Shown piece by piece: positions 8,788 through 16,791 of a DNA stretch of 64,000 nt. The position numbers and the translations under genes were made by a program. The DNA lies in the NCBI RefSeq assembly GCF_965219885.1, contig NZ_CBDCOT010000009.1:2722975-2786974 (forward strand), given 5' to 3'. How positions within the stretch are numbered: the stretch's first letter is position 1; each line of letters begins with the position of its first letter. The DNA comes from Curvivirga sp965219885. Lineage in GTDB: Bacteria > Pseudomonadota > Alphaproteobacteria > UBA8366 > Aestuariispiraceae. The notes beneath the pieces were generated by a model, which was given only the letters and a program-made list of their open reading frames with translations, was not told the origin of the DNA and made no database searches.

Positions 8788-9609
8788 CTATAGGTTTTTA
8801 TGCAAAAATGCTAATGTGCGGTGCAGGGATAATTCTGCATCATCAGCGTCATACCTGCTGCCTGTAGGATTGGCAAAAGCGTGATTGGCCGTATACCAAT
8901 GGACTTCCAATAGGTCAGATTTTCCTGCTTCATCCATTCGGGCTTCAAACTCACCTACCATTTTTGCATCGATTGATTTATCTAAAGTACCAAAATGACC
9001 AAGTACAGGCGCCTTGAGTTTTTTAAGATCTTCTACGCTACGCCCTAAGCGACCATAATAAATCACAGTTGCATCAACATCGGCCACAATAGAGGCATTT
9101 AAGGACCAAGCTCCACCAAAACACCAGCCAAGTGTCGCAACTTTGCCTGTCGAATCTTTATGATTACGCAAGAATTCTGCCCAGCTCTTAAGCGTATCTT
9201 CTGCTTCTGCCTGTTTAACTGATTTCATCAACGCCAAAGCTTCTTCCCGTTTAGTGCCTACACCACCGTCGTAAAGATCAACGGCCAAAGCAATGAAGCC
9301 GTGTTTTGCATATTCGGCTGCCATTGCTTTGATATTGTCATTTAATCCCCACCATTCATGAATAAGGATCACTGTTGGGGCTGGAAGTTTTTCGGGCATG
9401 GCAATTGTTGCTTTAACTTCTTTACCCATACCATTTTTAATGATCACTTCGTCCAGCATAGATGCTTGGGCCGATGCAAGTTCTGGATGGAACAAAACTG
9501 TTGCAATTGGTAACGCTGCCATACCTTTTAAGAAGGTGCGTCGTTGATCATCAGTAATTTCAATTGGGGGTAGGTCGCTGTCTTGATTGCAGCTCATAAT
9601 ATCACACAT
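8788..9609 (-). CDS. Tat-exported dienelactone hydrolase family protein
   Basis: An alpha/beta hydrolase of the dienelactone hydrolase family, 273 residues from the ATG at 9609, which has AGGAG 6 nt upstream; longer starts lack this. The N-terminus shows a twin-arginine signal (RRTFLKG near residue 23, then a hydrophobic run and an ASAQA cleavage region), so export to the periplasm is likely. The nucleophile is the cysteine in GWCFGG near residue 161, as in dienelactone hydrolases rather than serine hydrolases, and HAF near residue 248 provides the histidine. The true substrate is uncertain because the family is broad. It is a single-gene unit closed by a terminator. Confidence 0.85.
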   Translation of the reverse strand: MCDIMSCNQDSDLPPIEITDDQRRTFLKGMAALPIATVLFHPELASAQASMLDEVIIKNGMGKEVKATIAMPEKLPAPTVILIHEWWGLNDNIKAMAAEYAKHGFIALAVDLYDGGVGTKREEALALMKSVKQAEAEDTLKSWAEFLRNHKDSTGKVATLGWCFGGAWSLNASIVADVDATVIYYGRLGRSVEDLKKLKAPVLGHFGTLDKSIDAKMVGEFEARMDEAGKSDLLEVHWYTANHAFANPTGSRYDADDAELSLHRTLAFLHKNL

Positions 9610-9730
9610 TTGAGTCTCCTGTTCATAGATGCGTTCTAAGTTTAATCTTGAATCACTATACGAGATCACAAGAATATTAGATCGAATTGTAAAACAGGCA
9701 TATTCAGTGTCGAATGAAATATTCGTGAGA

Positions 9731-10390
9731 CTAATTTTGTATCAAGTGACCTGTTTTTACAAAAATTGTACAACCTTCTTTTGTGAAGGGATGGTGAGAA
9801 CTACCATCAGGACTGCGTATCCAAGTTCCTTTGGGATAGCTTCCATGTTCGTCTTCAAATGTACCGTCCAGCACATATATTTCTTCGCCACCCCAATGTT
9901 TATGAGGATTAAAAACAGTGCCTGCATCCCATTTAACCAAAGCCACATTTTCAGTTTTGTAATTATGTAGCGGCATAACCTGTAAGCCAGAAACTAAGCC
10001 TGGTAACCATTCTGACTTCTTTGTATCCTTTTTGACCCAATCTTGGTCTTCTTCTTCCATCTGCCATAATTTTACTAAAATGGTACATCCATCTTTTGTA
10101 TAGGGCTTATGTTTGGATCCAATAGGGTTTCTGATATACATGCCGGGGCCGTAATCACCGGTTTCATCAGAAAAAACACCTTCCAGAACTAAAAATTCCT
10201 CTCCGCCTGGATGACCATGTTCTTCAAAGTAACTGTCTGGGGCAAATTTTACGATACTGGTTGCACGGCCGGATTCTGCGCCGTCACGGTCTAACATACG
10301 TCTCTCAACGCCATTCATGCGTGTTTTTACCCATTCTATTTCATCAGTGTTTAAAACGACACGTTGAGTTAAATCGTGATTGATTTGCAT
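9731..10390 (-). CDS. Bicupin protein (ChrR-like cupin domains)
   Basis: A 219-residue protein made of two similar cupin halves. The first metal-site motif is HGHPGGEEFLVLEG near residue 57 and the second is HKHWGGEEIYVLDG near residue 161. Each is followed by a matching downstream segment (KHKPYTKDGCTILVK and HHPFTKEGCTIFVK), showing an internal duplication. The HxHxGGEE pattern matches the ChrR-type cupin group, which binds Zn or Fe. There is no N-terminal zinc-binding anti-sigma domain and no adjacent ECF sigma gene, so it is more likely an enzyme or small-molecule-binding protein than an anti-sigma factor. The start is supported by GGAG 9 nt upstream. Confidence 0.82.
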   Translation of the reverse strand: MQINHDLTQRVVLNTDEIEWVKTRMNGVERRMLDRDGAESGRATSIVKFAPDSYFEEHGHPGGEEFLVLEGVFSDETGDYGPGMYIRNPIGSKHKPYTKDGCTILVKLWQMEEEDQDWVKKDTKKSEWLPGLVSGLQVMPLHNYKTENVALVKWDAGTVFNPHKHWGGEEIYVLDGTFEDEHGSYPKGTWIRSPDGSSHHPFTKEGCTIFVKTGHLIQN

Positions 10391-10580
10391 ATCTTATACT
10401 CCGTTTCACAACTTTACCGCATATTGGGTTGAATGGGAAATATTCAAGGAATAACATATATGACAAATTCGTGAGTAAAGTGATAATATCTTATTTAAGT
10501 GGTACAATATTTGCTTTGGTTTACTTGTTACTTTATTCTTAAGTAATGGTACCCTTAAATCATACTTTCGTGGAATATAG

Positions 10581-11111
10581 ATGACCAGTTCTATTATATT
10601 TTCTGCAATTGATGTTGCTCTTTGGTTTGCTGAACAAGCACGAAAAGAAGATATGTATCTGCAACCGCAAAAACTGCAGCGCATTCTTTACATTGCCTAC
10701 GGATCATACGCCGCGATGCATCATGGTCGGAAATTAATGCCGGCTACCTTCATTGTGGATGACACAGGCCCGATCGAACCAAATGTTTATCGAATGTTAG
10801 AACTAGGTGCACCTAAGGGAGATAGGCCGCCTTTGCCGCCAGAAGTTGAGCATTTTCTGTCAAACATCTGGCGTAAATATTGTCATCACAATACTGAATA
10901 TCTGAATGAACAAATTCAAAATCATAAGATATACAGAGAGGCCATAAAACGTGGTGTGAATGAAGAAATCCCACATCGAGTGATTGCCCGTTTCTTTACT
11001 GGTCAAGATCAGAAGAAATTAGAAAAAACTGTGACTGCGCCAGATGGTCGTAAACTGGCTAAGTGGTTGCCCGGTGCAAAAGCGGCTGCTAAACCGACCA
11101 ACCGTAAATAA
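10581..11111 (+). CDS. Orphan Panacea-domain (SocA/GepA-like, DUF4065) protein
   Basis: A 176-residue soluble protein. The N-terminal segment FSAIDVALWFAEQA followed by LQPQKLQRILYIAYG (residues about 7-44) matches the Panacea/SocA-like fold, in which an xLxPLKLQKLLYF-type helix is the hallmark. Panacea proteins such as SocA of Caulobacter and GepA act as antitoxins or proteolytic adaptors (family knowledge). No small toxin gene lies beside it: the upstream neighbour is a divergent cupin gene and the downstream one an antiporter. The C-terminus is basic and alanine/lysine rich. It may be a housekeeping adaptor rather than part of a toxin-antitoxin pair. Confidence 0.7.
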   Translation: MTSSIIFSAIDVALWFAEQARKEDMYLQPQKLQRILYIAYGSYAAMHHGRKLMPATFIVDDTGPIEPNVYRMLELGAPKGDRPPLPPEVEHFLSNIWRKYCHHNTEYLNEQIQNHKIYREAIKRGVNEEIPHRVIARFFTGQDQKKLEKTVTAPDGRKLAKWLPGAKAAAKPTNRK

Positions 11112-11238
11112 TATCCTGATATTTATGTGCTCTTTAACTTTCATTTGATAATTTTAAGAAAATAGTTTTTGTGAAGTTCAATTCTTATCCCTATGATCAT
11201 TTCAAAATAAAACTTGAAATTTGATTGAGGGAGTTTTC

Positions 11239-12681
11239 ATGTTGCGCGGAATGTTACGCCTTGGACTTCTAACAGCGATATTAGTTGTCGGAATCAATGA
11301 CCTTGCCTTTGCTGCAGGCGGTCCGGCTAGTTACAAACTGGATGGTTCTCAATTAAACCTATATTGGGTTATTCCATTTGCAGGCATGTTGCTATCGATT
11401 GCTGTTTTTCCTTTGGTAGCAGGGGATTTTTGGCATCATAATTTTGGTAAAATAGCATTAGGTTGGGCAGCTACTCTGATCATACCGTTTCTAATATTCT
11501 TTGGTTACCAAGTTACCTTATATGAAATATTACATGTTGTTCTTTTAGAATATATTCCATTTATAATCCTGTTGTTTTCATTGTTTACCGTTGCTGGCGG
11601 TGTGCGATTACGTGGCAAGCTGCGTGGAACACCGCTTGTGAATACAGCCATTCTGGCTTTTGGCACGTTGATTGCCAGCTGGATGGGAACAACCGGGGCG
11701 GCTATGCTTTTGATCCGCCCATTGTTGCGCGCAAATGAATGGCGCACACATAGGGTTCATGTAGTTGTTTTCTTTATTTTCTTAGTTGCAAATATTGGCG
11801 GTTCATTGACGCCACTTGGCGATCCTCCATTATTTCTTGGTTTCTTAAAAGGGGTTAGCTTCTTTTGGGCGACGCAGGAAATGTTTTTACCGATGTTATT
11901 TGTGTCCACAATATTGTTAGCCGTCTTTTTCCTATTGGATAGTTATTACTATAAAAAGGAAGGTGATCTGCCTTCTGTAGATGAATTACATTCGGATGAA
12001 CCTGATGGCATTAAAATTGAAGGTGGGCAAAATATCATCTTCCTAGCTGGTGTGGTTGGGGCTGTCTTGTTAAGCGGGTTCTGGAAACCGGGCATATCAT
12101 TTGAGATTTATCATACCCATGTCGAGTTACAGAATGTTGTAAGAGATGTTATTCTGCTGTCGCTGGCTGCAATTTCGTGGAAATTTACAGACATTCATAG
12201 CCGCATTGCGAATGGTTTTTCTTGGTTCCCAATTCAAGAGGTTGCTAAACTATTTATTGGTATCTTTATCACTATTGTGCCTGCAATTGCTATTTTGAAA
12301 GCGGGCAGTGACGGGGCGCTTGGATTTGTCATCAATGCAGTAACAAGTGACAGTGGTGAGCCGGTAAATGTGATGTATTTCTGGTTGACTGGTATTCTTT
12401 CCAGCTTCCTGGATAATGCACCAACTTATCTGGTTTTCTTTAATACAGCTGGCGGTGATCCTGTCGAATTGATGGGGCCTTTAACCAATACATTATTGGC
12501 GATTTCGGTTGGCGCTGTGTTTATGGGGGCTAATACCTATATCGGTAATGCACCAAACTTTATGGTTCGTTCTATTGCTGAAGAGCGCGGTGTGGCAATG
12601 CCAAGCTTCTTTGGGTATATGGGATGGTCCTTTATTATTCTCATTCCATGCTTCGTCCTAGTGACTTTTGTGTTTTTCTAA
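11239..12681 (+). CDS. NhaD-type sodium/proton antiporter
   Basis: About 480 residues with an N-terminal signal-like hydrophobic segment and roughly a dozen membrane spans. Motifs of the ion-transporter/NhaD group are visible: SWMGTTGAAMLLIRPLLRAN near residue 150, GGSLTPLGDPPLFLGFLKG near residue 195 and SSFLDNAPTYLVFF near residue 390. The start at 11239 is chosen because GAGGGAG lies 5-6 nt upstream; a TTG at 11221 would precede this site. The family exchanges Na+ or Li+ for protons. It stands alone between the Panacea gene and the ABC exporter and is closed by a terminator. Confidence 0.87.
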   Translation: MLRGMLRLGLLTAILVVGINDLAFAAGGPASYKLDGSQLNLYWVIPFAGMLLSIAVFPLVAGDFWHHNFGKIALGWAATLIIPFLIFFGYQVTLYEILHVVLLEYIPFIILLFSLFTVAGGVRLRGKLRGTPLVNTAILAFGTLIASWMGTTGAAMLLIRPLLRANEWRTHRVHVVVFFIFLVANIGGSLTPLGDPPLFLGFLKGVSFFWATQEMFLPMLFVSTILLAVFFLLDSYYYKKEGDLPSVDELHSDEPDGIKIEGGQNIIFLAGVVGAVLLSGFWKPGISFEIYHTHVELQNVVRDVILLSLAAISWKFTDIHSRIANGFSWFPIQEVAKLFIGIFITIVPAIAILKAGSDGALGFVINAVTSDSGEPVNVMYFWLTGILSSFLDNAPTYLVFFNTAGGDPVELMGPLTNTLLAISVGAVFMGANTYIGNAPNFMVRSIAEERGVAMPSFFGYMGWSFIILIPCFVLVTFVFF

Positions 12682-12713
12682 GACATATAAGTATAAAATG
12701 TTTTGAATATAGC

Positions 12714-12752
12714 GAGGCGGTAGAAAGTTTTTCTTCCGCCTCATTGCTTTTT
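12714..12752 (+). terminator. Terminator after the antiporter gene
   Basis: Stem GAGGCGG (12714-12720) / CCGCCTC (12736-12742), extended inward by AGAAA/TTTCT, followed by ATTGCTTTTT. It separates the antiporter from the ABC exporter. Confidence 0.75.
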
Positions 12753-12804
12753 GAGGATTAATTCTTAACTATAACAAACTTCAGAATAAAAATGAGATGG
12801 GATC

Positions 12805-14607
12805 ATGGATCAGATTGCAGCAGAAGGCATGGGCAAAGGGCGACGCCAATGGAATACATTAAAGGCCTTATTACCGTATTTATGGCCAAAAAATGCAGGG
12901 GATATTCGACTTCGTGTCGTAATGGCGTTGATTTGTTTGATGGGTGCAAAAGCAGCCAATGTAATCGTACCAATATTTTATGGCAAAGCTGTTGATGCTT
13001 TGACGGTTACCGAACACGCTTTGGTGACAGTACCAATTTATTTGCTGTTGGGATATGGCCTTGCGCGTTTGATGACTGTTGTATTTCAAGAGTTACGAGA
13101 AGCATTTTTTGCAAAAGTGTCTCAACGAGCAATTCGTCAAGTTGCTTTGACGATTTTTAAGCATCTTCATGGGCTTTCTTTAAGGTTTCATTTGGAAAGA
13201 CAGACAGGTGGTTTAAGTCGTATCATTGAACGTGGTGTAAAGGGAATTGAGTTTCTTTTGAACTTCACCTTATTCAATATCTTACCGACCCTTGTCGAAA
13301 TATTTCTGGTTTGTGGTATTTTGTGGGGGCTATTTGATTTTTACTTTGCGCTCGTAACTTTCGTGACAATTGTTTCCTATATTGCTTTTACGATGTGGGT
13401 GACTGAATGGCGTTTAAAATATCGCCGTCAGATGAATGACAAGGATACAGAAGCCAACACCAAAGCGATTGATAGCTTGATCAACTATGAAACCGTAAAA
13501 TACTTTGGAAACGAGGCGCATGAAGCAGCACGTTATGATTTGGCAATGCAAGGTTATGAAAAAGCTGCTGTTCGATCAGTAACCAGTCTATCTGCTGTGA
13601 ATATCGGGCAGGGGGCTATCATTGCTATTGGTCTTGTGGCCTTGATGGCCATGGCTGGTTATGGCGTCGAAAATGGTGATATGACTGTCGGGGATTTTGT
13701 TCTCGTGAATACCTATCTGATCCAATTGTATTTACCACTTAATTTCCTTGGTTTTGTATATCGTCAAATTCGCCAATCTCTAACAGATATGGAAGATATG
13801 TTTACATTGATGGATGTGTCTCAGGAAATTGCAGATGCACCAAATGCAAAGCCTTTGGCGATATCTTCAGGATGTTTAAGCTTCAAGGATGTTTCTTTTG
13901 GGTATGATGCAAGGCGCCCGATTTTAAAGAATGTGTCTTTTGATATTGGGGCAGGTAAAACTCTAGCAATTGTTGGTCCTAGTGGAGCTGGAAAATCTAC
14001 TATTAGTCGATTGATGTACAGATTTTATGATTCTCAAAGTGGCCATATCCAGATTGATGGGCAAGATATTAAAGATGTTCAACAATCTACCTTACGTGGT
14101 GCGATTGGTATCGTTCCACAGGATACCGTTTTGTTTAATGATACGGTTTTATATAACATCCGCTATGGCCGTCCTGATGCAACAATTGAGGAAGTAAAAG
14201 AAGCTGCGAAACTCGCCCGTATTCACGACTTTATAGAAGCGTTACCTGACGGATATGACAGTATGGTTGGCGAACGTGGACTAAAGCTTTCAGGTGGTGA
14301 AAAACAACGTGTGGCAATTGCACGTACAATTTTGAAAGCGCCTGATATTTTACTATTTGATGAAGCGACATCAGCGTTGGATACAGCGACAGAACGTGAA
14401 ATTCAGAAAAGTTTACGTCAGGTGAGTGAAGGGCGCACGACACTAGTTATTGCACATAGGCTTTCGACAGTAGTTGATGCAGATGAAATTATTGTTTTAA
14501 AAGCTGGTGAAATTGCTGAAAAAGGTAAGCATGAAGATTTATTGGCGCTTGATGGAATCTATGCTGAAATGTGGGCAAGACAACAAGAAGCAGCATCTGG
14601 TGGGTAA
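12805..14607 (+). CDS. ATM1-type ABC exporter (fused permease and ATPase)
   Basis: A 600-residue half-transporter with an N-terminal six-helix membrane domain (about residues 25-320) and a C-terminal nucleotide-binding domain. The ATPase has Walker A GPSGAGKST near residue 391, signature LSGGEKQRVAIAR near 494, Walker B ILLFDEATSALD near 514 and the H-loop VIAHRLST near 549. The membrane segment NYETVKYFGNE near residue 230 is characteristic of the ABCB7/ATM1/HMT1 group, which exports glutathione-linked sulfur or metal compounds (family knowledge). It functions as a homodimer in the inner membrane. The DUF192 gene starts within 2 nt of its stop, so the two are probably co-transcribed. Confidence 0.9.
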   Translation: MDQIAAEGMGKGRRQWNTLKALLPYLWPKNAGDIRLRVVMALICLMGAKAANVIVPIFYGKAVDALTVTEHALVTVPIYLLLGYGLARLMTVVFQELREAFFAKVSQRAIRQVALTIFKHLHGLSLRFHLERQTGGLSRIIERGVKGIEFLLNFTLFNILPTLVEIFLVCGILWGLFDFYFALVTFVTIVSYIAFTMWVTEWRLKYRRQMNDKDTEANTKAIDSLINYETVKYFGNEAHEAARYDLAMQGYEKAAVRSVTSLSAVNIGQGAIIAIGLVALMAMAGYGVENGDMTVGDFVLVNTYLIQLYLPLNFLGFVYRQIRQSLTDMEDMFTLMDVSQEIADAPNAKPLAISSGCLSFKDVSFGYDARRPILKNVSFDIGAGKTLAIVGPSGAGKSTISRLMYRFYDSQSGHIQIDGQDIKDVQQSTLRGAIGIVPQDTVLFNDTVLYNIRYGRPDATIEEVKEAAKLARIHDFIEALPDGYDSMVGERGLKLSGGEKQRVAIARTILKAPDILLFDEATSALDTATEREIQKSLRQVSEGRTTLVIAHRLSTVVDADEIIVLKAGEIAEKGKHEDLLALDGIYAEMWARQQEAASGG

Positions 14608-14608
14608 C

Positions 14609-15070
14609 GTGTTCCAAAAAAGTGCATTTGTTTTATTAGTAAGTATATTCATGATTAGTTCATCATTTGCTGATGAAGTAATCTTTGAAAAAGATACTGT
14701 TATTATTAATACAAAAAACGGTGCAGTTTCTTTTGAAATGGAAATTGCATCTGATTATGAACAACGTAAACAGGGGTTGATGTATCGTACTGAGCTGGCT
14801 GATGGTAAGGGAATGTTATTCGATTATGGTTTCCCATACGAAGCAGCCATGTGGATGAAAAACACGCTCATCCCACTTGATATGTTATTTGTAAGAAGTG
14901 ATGGAAAAATTGCTTATATTCATCATCGTGCGATACCTGGTGATTTAACAGCAATTTCGGCAGGGGAGCCTGTTAGAGCAGTGATAGAACTTGCGGGTGG
15001 ACAAGCAAAAGCAAAAAAAATAAAAGTTGGTGATTACGTGGACTATGAAATTTTTACGAATCGCCCTTGA
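14609..15070 (+). CDS. DUF192 family exported protein
   Basis: About 153 residues with an N-terminal signal peptide (VLLVSIFMISSSFADE) and a DUF192 (UPF0127) domain. Typical motifs are QRKQGLMYRTEL near residue 50, GMLFDYG near 65, MWMKNTLIPLDMLFV near 77 and AVIELAGG near 125. A GTG start at 14609 is chosen: it lies 1 nt after the ABC gene stop, with GGTGGG just upstream, and it places the signal peptide at the N-terminus. A longer frame starting at 14507 would lie inside the ABC gene. Function of the domain is not established. Confidence 0.85.
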   Translation: MFQKSAFVLLVSIFMISSSFADEVIFEKDTVIINTKNGAVSFEMEIASDYEQRKQGLMYRTELADGKGMLFDYGFPYEAAMWMKNTLIPLDMLFVRSDGKIAYIHHRAIPGDLTAISAGEPVRAVIELAGGQAKAKKIKVGDYVDYEIFTNRP

Positions 15071-15154
15071 TTAATAGGGAACAAATCATATAGATACAAT
15101 TTTATATATCTTAGGCAGACCTAATATAGATATAGGATTGGCATCTTTAATTGA

Positions 15155-15835
15155 ATGGAAAACCGGATGAAATCATATTTTGAGTATGCAGGAAAAATTG
15201 CGCTTTACACGATCGCGGCAACATCAATGACCGCCTGCGCTTTTTTTCATCCGGAGTTGGACCGACCTGTAGAAACTGGCAATACGATTGACCAATTTAA
15301 TTCTATTGAGAAATATTCGCCTGTTTATGTGAATGTAAACATATCTTATGAATTTGAATTTGTAGATCACGAGGACTTTGAAGAAAAAGGTGAGGAAATC
15401 TGGATTTATAGAGGCAGAATGGAAGATATGAAAAATCGGTATATGCAATTATCTTATGCCGAAATTGATGCAGAACAATCACCGCCAGCAGGCGCTGTTA
15501 TTACGCAAGGTCGTAAACGCGTAACCGGATATGATACATGCATTACAAAAAGCCGCGATCTATCTGATGATGAACAGGCGTTGTTTGGTGACGCAATTCA
15601 AAACTTAGATACATATGCCTTAACTGATGATGTACCAAAAACGGATTTGTTTGTTCGTCGGTTTATTGAAAATAATACCCCCGAGGGGGCGAGACGTTTA
15701 GAAGCGGTCTATTTTATATCACTTGATGAATTGGGATATAATTGTGCAGACTTTAACACAAATGATGAAACCATGCTTGAGATGCTTGCTGATTGGCGTG
15801 CTGAATCGTTAAGATCCTTTGAGATTATCGGATAA
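15155..15835 (+). CDS. Probable lipoprotein of unknown function
   Basis: A 226-residue protein I do not recognise. The N-terminus has a hydrophobic segment ending in SMTACAFF, which could be a lipobox with Cys near residue 28, although the -3 residue is Met. The rest is acidic with many Asp and Glu and contains YDTCITKSRDLSDDEQALFGD near residue 127. The start may instead be the ATG at 15167, with GGAA 5-8 nt before it. It stands alone and is followed by a strong bidirectional terminator shared with the DyP gene. Confidence 0.7.
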   Translation: MENRMKSYFEYAGKIALYTIAATSMTACAFFHPELDRPVETGNTIDQFNSIEKYSPVYVNVNISYEFEFVDHEDFEEKGEEIWIYRGRMEDMKNRYMQLSYAEIDAEQSPPAGAVITQGRKRVTGYDTCITKSRDLSDDEQALFGDAIQNLDTYALTDDVPKTDLFVRRFIENNTPEGARRLEAVYFISLDELGYNCADFNTNDETMLEMLADWRAESLRSFEIIG

Positions 15836-15843
15836 AGTGTTTG

Positions 15844-15873
15844 AAAACCTCGCTAGATGACTAGCGAGGTTTT
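15844..15873. terminator. Bidirectional terminator between the lipoprotein and DyP genes
   Basis: A perfect 13-bp inverted repeat, AAAACCTCGCTAG (15844-15856) and CTAGCGAGGTTTT (15861-15873), with a 4-nt loop. It has A/T runs on both sides and lies between two convergent genes. Confidence 0.92.
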
Positions 15874-15875
15874 AT

Positions 15876-16760
15876 TTACTTTAGGAAATTCAAATTTAGT
15901 TGGTTGTCCTTTATAGGTGGACACCAATAATGTGCGCCAGTTGATGGCGTTGAAAACTTAAAAAGCCCATCAACTATATTATCCTCAAGGCCAATCATTC
16001 GTTTTAACTGTGCTTCGAAAGCATAGAGGTTGGCGCTGAAACACATAAAAACCAAGCCTTCACCTTTATCATCTGACCAAGGCATGCTACGGCGTAAAAT
16101 AAAGGCTTCAGGTTCAAAACTTTCTTGTGCTGTCCTTTTCACATGTGCAAATCGTGGTGCATCATCAAGTTCTTCATTATCACTGAGGCGGCGCCCAATA
16201 ATGTGGTCTTGTTGCTCTTGCGGATGTTTTTGAAATGCGGAAATATCGTGATCCCATCGTTGAACCGTAAAAATACTTGAAGCATTTAAGCCTATATCCG
16301 TACTTGAAATTAACGCGGCTTTCTCTGCGTCATCGCCTTTTGGATTCTCGGTCCCGTCTTCGTATCCTGTAAGGTCATGCCCATCCAAATACATAAAGGT
16401 ATTTTGGGTTCGCGCTATTGAAAAAAAACTTGATAGGGTTGCTGTCAATTCACGCGCATCTTTTGCAATTTTACCACAATCATCATTTTCTATACGAACT
16501 GCTAGAGAGGCTTGAGTTTCTGGGATAGTGCAGCCTATTCCCTGATAGCTTTGAAAAGCGTGAAAACCTTCGATTTTTTTTTCGAATAATTCAATAATAT
16601 CCGGCCCGAAGCCAATTAATATCTTTTCGGAATAAGCTATGCTTTCCAGCACTTCCAGTAGCTGAGATGTTGAGATATTTGGATTGAGTATAAATTCGAT
16701 AATACGTGCATGTTGGGGAACTGGAGCAAGGACTGAGGTTTGAGCGGATCCTGAAGTCAT
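15876..16760 (-). CDS. DyP-type heme peroxidase
   Basis: A 294-residue protein with the dye-decolorizing peroxidase signature GYEDGTENPKG near residue 128 (GxxDG, the distal aspartate) and the proximal heme histidine in APRFAHVKRT near residue 206. The catalytic arginine is likely in ILRRSMPW near residue 222. There is no Tat or Sec signal, so it appears cytoplasmic, as in the B-type (P) subgroup. No encapsulin gene is next to it, though many cytoplasmic DyPs are encapsulin cargo. The physiological substrate is unknown. Confidence 0.92.
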   Translation of the reverse strand: MTSGSAQTSVLAPVPQHARIIEFILNPNISTSQLLEVLESIAYSEKILIGFGPDIIELFEKKIEGFHAFQSYQGIGCTIPETQASLAVRIENDDCGKIAKDARELTATLSSFFSIARTQNTFMYLDGHDLTGYEDGTENPKGDDAEKAALISSTDIGLNASSIFTVQRWDHDISAFQKHPQEQQDHIIGRRLSDNEELDDAPRFAHVKRTAQESFEPEAFILRRSMPWSDDKGEGLVFMCFSANLYAFEAQLKRMIGLEDNIVDGLFKFSTPSTGAHYWCPPIKDNQLNLNFLK

Positions 16761-16791
16761 TATTTTTCTCGTTTATAGGTTGTTATTAGAT

